From VRUE01 sp963704515 (GTDB lineage Bacteria; Actinomycetota; Thermoleophilia; Solirubrobacterales; 70-9), in contig OY969913.1 in the NCBI GenBank assembly GCA_963704515.1, positions 1,674,001 through 1,738,000 of the forward strand: DNA of 64,000 nucleotides. The letters are read 5' to 3'. Numbering within the stretch: position 1 is the first letter of the stretch; each line of letters opens with the position of its first letter. Positions 59,030 to 64,000 of the stretch are shown here, in pieces. The notes beneath the pieces are model-generated. The model saw nothing but the letters and a program-made list of their open reading frames with translations. It was not told where the DNA came from and did not search any database. A program made the translations under genes and the position numbers.

Positions 59030-60967
59030 ATGGAGGCGGCTACGGAGAAGGTCACGGTGACGCTGCCCGACGGGACGGCGCTGGAGCTCGGCGACGGGGC
59101 GACGGGCGCCGACGCCGCCGCGGCGATCGGGCCGGGGCTGGCCAAGGCGGCGCTGGCGATCTCGGTCGACGGCGAGCTGCGCGATCTCTCGGCGGCGCTG
59201 CCCGACGGCGTCGAGATCTCGATCCTCACCGACCGCGACCCCGAGGCGCTGGCGCTGATCCGCCACGACGCCGCGCACGTGATGGCCGAGGCGGTGCAGG
59301 AGCTCTACCCCGGCACCAGGGTGACGATCGGGCCGGCGATCGAGAGCGGCTTCTACTACGACTTCGACTTCCCTGACGACGTCAAGGTCACCGACACCGA
59401 CCTGGAGCGGATCGAGGCGGCGATGCGCGCCCACATCGAGGCCGACGAGGCTTTCGAGCGACGCGAGGTGCCGGTCGCCGAGGCGATCGAGATCTTCGCG
59501 GGCCAGGGCGAGGACTACAAGGTCGAGCTGATCCGCGACCTGATCGCCGACGAAGGCGTGGAGACCGTCTCGCTCTACCGCAACGGCCCCTTCGAGGACC
59601 TCTGCCGCGGCCCGCACGGGCCCTCCACCGGCAGGATCGAGGCAATCAAGCTCAGCTCGCTGGCCGGCGCCTACTGGCGCGGCGACGAGAGCCGCCCGAT
59701 GCTGACCCGGATCTACGGCACCGCCTTCTTCTCGAAGAAGGACCTCGCGGCGCACCTGGAGCGGATCGAGGAGGCGAAGAAGCGCGACCACCGCAAGCTC
59801 GGACCCCAGCTCGGCATCTTCATGCTTCGCGAGGAGGCGCCCGGCATGCCCTTCTGGCTGCCCAACGGAACCACCCTCCTGCACCTGATCGAGGCCGAGG
59901 TCCAGGCCCAGCTGCGCAAGCGCGGCTACAAGGAGATCGCCACGCCGCAGGTGCTCGACGAGGAGCTCTGGCACCGCTCCGGGCACTGGGAGAACTACCG
60001 CGACGAGATGTACTTCATGCAGTCCGACGAGAAGCGGCTCGCGCTGCGGCCAATGAACTGTCCCGGCGCCTGCCTGGTCTTCGACTCGACCCGCCACTCC
60101 TACCGCGAGCTGCCGCTGCGCCTGGCCGAGTTCGGCCGCGTCTCGCGCAACGAGCGCGAGGGCGTGCTGCACGGCCTGCTGCGCGTGCGCGCCTTCACCC
60201 AGGACGACGCCCACGTCTACTGCACCGAGGAGCAGATCGCCGACGAGGTGGCCGACATCTGCGCGGCGATCGACGAGCTCTACGCGCGCTTTGGCTTCGA
60301 GGACGTGCGGGTCGAGCTCTCGACCCGGCCGCAGAAGTCGATGGGCACCGAGGAGCAGTGGGCGAAGGCCGAGGCGGCGCTGACCGAGGCGCTCGATCGT
60401 CAGGACCGCGAGTACGAGCTCAACCCCGGCGACGGCGCCTTCTACGGGCCGAAGATCGACTTCCACGTCACCGACGCGCTCGGCCGCTCCTGGCAGTGCG
60501 GCACCTGCCAGCTCGACTTCCAGATGCCCGAGCGCTTCGACCTGACCTACGTCGGCGCCGACGACGAGCCGCACCGGCCGGTGATGATCCACCGCGCCCT
60601 GCTCGGCTCGATGGAGCGCTTCGCCGGCATCCTGATCGAGCACTACGCCGGTCGCTTCCCGGTCTGGCTGGCGCCGGTGCAGGCGATCGTGCTGCCGGTC
60701 TCCGACCAGCACAACCCCTACGCGGAGCGGGTCGCCGCCGAGCTGCGCGAGGCCGGCGTGCGGGTCGAGGTCGACGACCGCTCCGGCTCGGTCGGCCGCA
60801 AGATTCGCGACGCCGAGCTCGGCCGCTACCCCTACATGCTGGTGGTCGGCGATCGCGAGCGGGAGGCCGGCGCGCTCGCCGTGCGCTCGCACGAGCAGGG
60901 CGAGCTGGGAGCGATGAGCGCCGCCGAGCTCGTCGCCCGCGTGCGGTCGGAGAGCGAGCCGGGATGA
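59030..60967 (+). CDS. thrS: Threonyl-tRNA synthetase
   Basis: 645 residues: TGS domain (about 1-65), editing domain with HDAAHVMAEAV (zinc-like His), catalytic core with RPMNCPGACLVF, HRPVMIHRALLGSMERF and the C-terminal anticodon domain (PVSDQHNPYAERVA). TACGAT ends exactly 6 nt before the ATG, so it is leaderless. It opens the translation-related cluster with infC, rpmI and rplT. Confidence 0.97.
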   Translation: MEAATEKVTVTLPDGTALELGDGATGADAAAAIGPGLAKAALAISVDGELRDLSAALPDGVEISILTDRDPEALALIRHDAAHVMAEAVQELYPGTRVTIGPAIESGFYYDFDFPDDVKVTDTDLERIEAAMRAHIEADEAFERREVPVAEAIEIFAGQGEDYKVELIRDLIADEGVETVSLYRNGPFEDLCRGPHGPSTGRIEAIKLSSLAGAYWRGDESRPMLTRIYGTAFFSKKDLAAHLERIEEAKKRDHRKLGPQLGIFMLREEAPGMPFWLPNGTTLLHLIEAEVQAQLRKRGYKEIATPQVLDEELWHRSGHWENYRDEMYFMQSDEKRLALRPMNCPGACLVFDSTRHSYRELPLRLAEFGRVSRNEREGVLHGLLRVRAFTQDDAHVYCTEEQIADEVADICAAIDELYARFGFEDVRVELSTRPQKSMGTEEQWAKAEAALTEALDRQDREYELNPGDGAFYGPKIDFHVTDALGRSWQCGTCQLDFQMPERFDLTYVGADDEPHRPVMIHRALLGSMERFAGILIEHYAGRFPVWLAPVQAIVLPVSDQHNPYAERVAAELREAGVRVEVDDRSGSVGRKIRDAELGRYPYMLVVGDREREAGALAVRSHEQGELGAMSAAELVARVRSESEPG

Positions 60968-60999
60968 GGCCAGGCCCTCACCGGACCGCCGCCTCTGTC

Positions 61000-61064
61000 T
61001 ATACTGCGACCACTTGATCGCAGGCACCCCACACACCCCGCGCCGCTGAGCGTCCCGTGCCTGC
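61000..61064 (+). promoter_or_regulatory. Promoter and structured leader of infC
   Basis: TATACT at 61000-61005 predicts a start near 61012, giving a leader of about 100 nt, long for this genome. Within it GCAGGCAC (61020-61027) pairs with GTGCCTGC (61057-61064), a long-range 8-bp stem. Leaders of infC operons are often bound by IF3 or L20 for autoregulation; this is a candidate. Confidence 0.5.
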
Positions 61065-61112
61065 CGCCTCCCGACTCCTCGTCCGTTTGAAGCTTCCCCC
61101 CTCACTTAGATA

Positions 61113-61742
61113 GTGCCGGTCCCGCGCAGGTTCGATCGGCGCCCACCAGAGCGCGACACGACCCGGATCAACGAGCGGATCCGCGTACCCAAGGTGCGCC
61201 TGATCGGCGCCGACGGGGAGCAGCTCGGGGTCGTCGAGATCAACGAGGCGCTGAAACGCGCCCAGGAGGCCGACCTCGACCTGGTCGAGGTGGCGCCCAA
61301 CTCGAAGCCGCCGGTCACCCGCCTGCTCGACTATTCGAAGTACAAGTACGAGCAGGAGCAGAAGCAGAAGCAGGCGCGCAAGCACCAGCAGCAGGTCAAC
61401 ATTCGCGAGATCAAGCTGCGGCCAAAGATCGCCGACCACGACTACGAGACCAAGAAGGGCCACGTCGAGCGCTTCCTGCGCCAGCAGGACAAGGTCAAGA
61501 TCACGATCATGTTCCGCGGCCGCGAGCAGGCCCACCCCGAGCGAGGGCGCGCCCTGCTCCAGCGCCTCTTCGAGGACCTCGACGGGCTGGCGGTGATCGA
61601 GTCGCATCCGTTGCAGGAAGGGCGGAACATGAGCATGTTGCTGGCGCCGGGCAAAGAGGCCGCTAAGGGTGACGGCGAGGGCGCTGACGAGAAGCCGGAC
61701 GAGGCCGAGAAGGCCGCGGACGACGCGGACGCGGCGGCTTAG
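61113..61742 (+). CDS. infC: Translation initiation factor IF-3
   Basis: 209 residues from GTG at 61113. The N-domain is INERIRVPKVRLIGADGEQLG, the lysine-rich linker carries YKYEQEQKQKQA, and the C-domain starts IKLRPKIADHDYETKK. It ends with an acidic Ala/Asp/Glu-rich tail of about 30 residues, longer than usual and seen in several actinomycetes. It prevents subunit joining and checks start codons. The expected rpmI does not follow directly. Confidence 0.95.
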   Translation: MPVPRRFDRRPPERDTTRINERIRVPKVRLIGADGEQLGVVEINEALKRAQEADLDLVEVAPNSKPPVTRLLDYSKYKYEQEQKQKQARKHQQQVNIREIKLRPKIADHDYETKKGHVERFLRQQDKVKITIMFRGREQAHPERGRALLQRLFEDLDGLAVIESHPLQEGRNMSMLLAPGKEAAKGDGEGADEKPDEAEKAADDADAAA

Positions 61743-61744
61743 GC

Positions 61745-61814
61745 CGTCAGGTACCCCTCCCCAAAACGCTCGCCGGGAGGCTCGCTTGAGTGTTTTGGGG
61801 AGGGGTACCTGACG
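61745..61814. terminator. 23-bp perfect palindrome between convergent infC and wecB
   Basis: Left arm 61745-61767 (CGTCAGGTACCCC, then TCCCCAAAAC) and right arm 61792-61814 are perfect complements. The loop is 24 nt and contains a smaller imperfect hairpin. The inner arm ends give AAAAC and GTTTT, so either strand would form a stem terminator. It lies right after the infC stop. Confidence 0.82.
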
Positions 61815-61842
61815 CCCTTCCCGACCTCGGCTTGACGCCCTC

Positions 61843-62919
61843 CTACGCGATCACGTCGGCCATGCGCTCTGAAGCGTGGCCGTCCCAGAGGGGCGGGGGG
61901 TTGGGTTTGCCCGGTGGGCGGAGGGAGAGCTTCTCCGGGATCTGGGCTATGGCGGCGGGGTCCAGGCCCAGGAGGGTGTTGGTGCCGGCGGTGATGGTTA
62001 TTGGGCGCTCGGTGTTGGCTCTTAGGGTGAAGCAGGGGATGCCCAGGTAGGTGGTCTCCTCTTGGATGCCGCCGGAGTCGGTTAGGACGGCGCGGGCGTC
62101 GGCCGTGAGGGAGAGGAAGTCGAGGTAGCCGAGGGGGTCGCAGAGATCGAGGCCTGGGTGGCTGGACTCGATTGACTCCATCGCCGCGCGGGTGCGGGGG
62201 TGGACGGGGAAGACGACCGGGATCTCGCGGGCGAGGGCGGCGAGCTGCGCGATCGTCTCGCCGAGCAGCGGGCCGTCGACCAGGGCGGGGCGGTGCAGGG
62301 TGACGAGGACGAAGGCGCCGGGCTCGACGCCGAGGCGGGCCGCGGCGCCGGCCGCGCGGAAGCGCCCCTCGAGCGCTACGAGGGTGTCGATCATCGTGTT
62401 GCCGACCAGGTGGATGCGCTCGGCGGGGATGCCCTCGGCGTGCAGGTTGTCGTTGGCCTCGGGGCTGTGGATGAAGAGCTGCTCGGCGAGCTGGTCGGTG
62501 ACGATCCGGTTGAGCTCCTCGGGCATCGTGCGGTCGAAGCTGCGCAGGCCGGCCTCGATGTGGGCGAGGGGGATCTGCATCTTCGCCGCGGTCAGCGCGG
62601 CGGCCACGGTCGAGTTGACGTCGCCGGGGACGATTGCCAGGTCGGGCCGCTCCTCCTCCAGCACCGGCTCGAGCCGCTCCATCACCCTCGCCGTCTGCTG
62701 CGCGTGGCTGCCCGAACCGACCTCGAGCATGTAGTCGGGCTCGGGCACGCCGAGCTGCTCGAGGAAGACCTCGGACATCAGCCGGTCGTAGTGCTGGCCG
62801 GTGTGGACGATCGCGTGACGGCCCTCCGGCAGACGGGCGCGCAGGGCGGCAATAACCGGCGCCGTCTTGACGAAGTTGGGCCGCGTTCCGACGACGTAGA
62901 CGATGCGCACGAGCGCCAC
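61843..62919 (-). CDS. wecB: UDP-N-acetylglucosamine 2-epimerase (non-hydrolysing)
   Basis: 358 residues. Family signatures: YVVGTRPNFVKTAPVI, HTGQHYDRLMSEVF, PGDVNSTVAAAL, AHIEAGLRSFDRTMPEELNR, LTDSGGIQEETTYLG and RANTERPITITAGTN. It converts UDP-GlcNAc to UDP-ManNAc for envelope polysaccharides. It lies on the opposite strand within the normally compact infC-rpmI-rplT operon, with a palindrome on one side. GTG start at 62919. Confidence 0.95.
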   Translation of the reverse strand: MALVRIVYVVGTRPNFVKTAPVIAALRARLPEGRHAIVHTGQHYDRLMSEVFLEQLGVPEPDYMLEVGSGSHAQQTARVMERLEPVLEEERPDLAIVPGDVNSTVAAALTAAKMQIPLAHIEAGLRSFDRTMPEELNRIVTDQLAEQLFIHSPEANDNLHAEGIPAERIHLVGNTMIDTLVALEGRFRAAGAAARLGVEPGAFVLVTLHRPALVDGPLLGETIAQLAALAREIPVVFPVHPRTRAAMESIESSHPGLDLCDPLGYLDFLSLTADARAVLTDSGGIQEETTYLGIPCFTLRANTERPITITAGTNTLLGLDPAAIAQIPEKLSLRPPGKPNPPPLWDGHASERMADVIA

Positions 62920-62960
62920 AGTACCCGGCGCCCGCGCGCGTCTGCTTCAATAGCGACCCC

Positions 62961-63161
62961 GTGCCGAAGATGAAGACCCACTCGGGCGCCAAGAAGCGCT
63001 TCCGCAAGACCGCCACCGGCAAGCTGCGCGGGCGGCGGGCCTACTCGAGCCACATCCTCGAGAAGAAGTCGCCGAAGCGCAAGCGGCGGATGGCGCGGCC
63101 GGTCGAGATCGCCCCGTCGGACACCAAGACGGTGCGGCACCTGCTCGGGGGCTCGAAGTGA
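62961..63161 (+). CDS. rpmI: 50S ribosomal protein bL35
   Basis: 66 residues from GTG, with the typical MKTHSGAKKRFRKTATGKLR and RRMARPVEIAPSD pattern and a high Lys/Arg content. It overlaps rplT by 4 nt. Its promoter must lie in the 41 nt after the divergent wecB start, since infC is separated from it. Confidence 0.97.
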   Translation: MPKMKTHSGAKKRFRKTATGKLRGRRAYSSHILEKKSPKRKRRMARPVEIAPSDTKTVRHLLGGSK

Positions 63162-63517
63162 GCCGGGTCAAGCGCTCCGTCCACGCGCGCAAGAAGCGCC
63201 GCAAAGTCCTCAAGGAAGCGAAGGGCTATTACGGGCGCAAGCACTCCTCTTACCGCTTCGCCAAAGAGCAGGTGCAGCGCTCGGGGATGTACGCCTACCG
63301 CGACCGGCGCAACCGCAAGCGCGAGTTCCGGCGGCTTTGGATCACGCGGATCAACGCCGCCGCGCGGCTCGAGGGCATGAGCTACTCCGAACTGATCCAC
63401 GGCCTCGACGGAGCCGGAGTCGAGGTCAACCGCAAGATGCTCGCCGACATCGCCGTCAACGACCGCGATGCGTTCCGCCGATTCGTGGAGCTAGCCCGGG
63501 AGGGCGCCGCCGCCTAG
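63158..63517 (+). CDS. rplT: 50S ribosomal protein bL20
   Basis: 119 residues, full length: KRSVHARKKRRKVLKEAKGYYGRKHSSYRFAKEQV and RRLWITRINAAARLEGMSYSELIHGL in outline. It binds 23S rRNA early in assembly. Starts GTG overlapping rpmI. Followed by a textbook terminator. Confidence 0.97.
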   Translation: MSRVKRSVHARKKRRKVLKEAKGYYGRKHSSYRFAKEQVQRSGMYAYRDRRNRKREFRRLWITRINAAARLEGMSYSELIHGLDGAGVEVNRKMLADIAVNDRDAFRRFVELAREGAAA

Positions 63518-63546
63518 CGCGGACAGGCGACACTCCACTCTCCCGG

Positions 63547-63572
63547 GCGGGCCGTCTTACGGCCCGCTTTTT
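63547..63572 (+). terminator. Intrinsic terminator of rpmI-rplT
   Basis: A perfect 9-bp stem, GCGGGCCGT (63547-63555) with ACGGCCCGC (63559-63567), loop CTT, then TTTTT (63568-63572). Confidence 0.95.
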
Positions 63573-63622
63573 CGTTCCAGGAGACGAAACACCCGACCCG
63601 AAAACCACACCCACCGAAGCCG

Positions 63623-64000
63623 ATGATCGAGAGCCCCGACAACGAGAAGCTGAAGCTGGTGCGCAAGCTCGCCCAGCGCAAGCACCGCGAGCGCGAGGCC
63701 GCCTTCCTCACCGAGGGCGAGGACCTGCTCGAGGCCGGGCTCGCGGCGGGCCAGGAGCCGCGCCTTGTGCTGGTCGCCGCGGGCAGTGGGCGCGAGGGCG
63801 AGGAGGTCGAGCCGCGGCTGCTCGCCGGCGTCTCGGCGCTCGGCTCGGGGACGCGGGCGATCGCGGTCTGGGATCAGCGCTGGGCCGAGCCCGGCGGCTC
63901 GCCCTGCCTCTACCTGCACGGCGTCGCCGACCCCGGCAACGTCGGCACGATCGTCCGCACCGCCCACGCCCTGCTCGGCGGCACCGTGGTGCTCGGTCCC
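63623..64000 (+). CDS. SpoU/TrmH-family RNA methyltransferase (3' cut by window edge)
   Basis: 126 residues are visible from ATG at 63623 and the frame is open to the last base. An N-terminal substrate-binding domain (NEKLKLVRKLAQRKHRERE, FLTEGEDLLEAGL) leads into the SPOUT domain, with YLHGVADPGNVGTIVRTAHALLGG, the conserved DPGNVGTIxRTA motif. It probably 2'-O-methylates 23S rRNA. This gene commonly follows rplT and precedes pheST. Confidence 0.92.
   Translation, partial: MIESPDNEKLKLVRKLAQRKHREREAAFLTEGEDLLEAGLAAGQEPRLVLVAAGSGREGEEVEPRLLAGVSALGSGTRAIAVWDQRWAEPGGSPCLYLHGVADPGNVGTIVRTAHALLGGTVVLGP

Overview
The window is very GC-rich. It carries single-copy bacterial housekeeping genes in dense, mostly overlapping operons, GTG and TTG starts, and many genes with a TAnnnT box only 6-8 nt before the start codon (leaderless-type transcription). 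Together with a CeoB/CeoC-like TrkA pair beside APC-type transporters, this suggests an actinomycete, possibly of the Thermoleophilia/Solirubrobacterales. That placement is inference; no rRNA gene is present to test it.

Layout. 1-7 kb: two APC permease/universal-stress-domain fusions, two TrkA-type nucleotide-binding proteins and an FAD oxidoreductase, then tRNA-Gln. 7-12 kb: a lipoprotein and a convergent pair of half-size ABC exporters, riddled with palindromic repeats. 12-17 kb: envelope sugar genes (GH92 mannosidase, GT39-like enzyme, GtrA). 17-24 kb: a shortened LeuRS-like protein plus a GNAT protein, a long leader with a strong terminator ahead of a threonine synthase, and an ETF-quinone oxidoreductase. 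24.1-29.1 kb: a small genomic island bounded by a 46-bp direct repeat of the 3' half of tRNA-Met, carrying an IS1380-type element and small unknown genes but no recognisable integrase. 29-36 kb: M29 peptidase, formiminotransferase, metallo-hydrolase, hisS, aspS and a probable 6S RNA. 36-47 kb: IscU/MnmA fusion, alaS, ruvX, mltG, and shikimate-pathway genes aroE, aroC, aroKB (fused) and aroQ. 47-54 kb: M24 peptidase, a diguanylate cyclase, M42 peptidase, efp, nusB, a polyprenyl synthase and dxs. 54-64 kb: regulators, zwf, tRNA-Val, a large membrane protein, thrS, infC, wecB (opposite strand), rpmI, rplT and the start of a SpoU-type methyltransferase.

The most unusual signal is a set of long palindromes. 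Four elements of 47-50 nt (7911-7959, 8669-8718, 9765-9811, 58952-59001) look like one family: two match along their whole 50 nt, and three share a central GCATAY. Three palindromes lie in frame inside protein genes. Two of these are in the paired ABC exporters at the same position just before the nucleotide-binding domain; the third is in a membrane protein. A fourth supplies the stop codon of its gene. This resembles the Rickettsia palindromic elements inserted in coding genes, and I know of no equivalent described in this kind of organism. Other points of interest are the LeuRS-like protein with a decayed editing domain beside a GNAT protein, the IscU-MnmA fusion lacking one cysteine ligand, and infC separated from rpmI-rplT by a wecB gene on the opposite strand.
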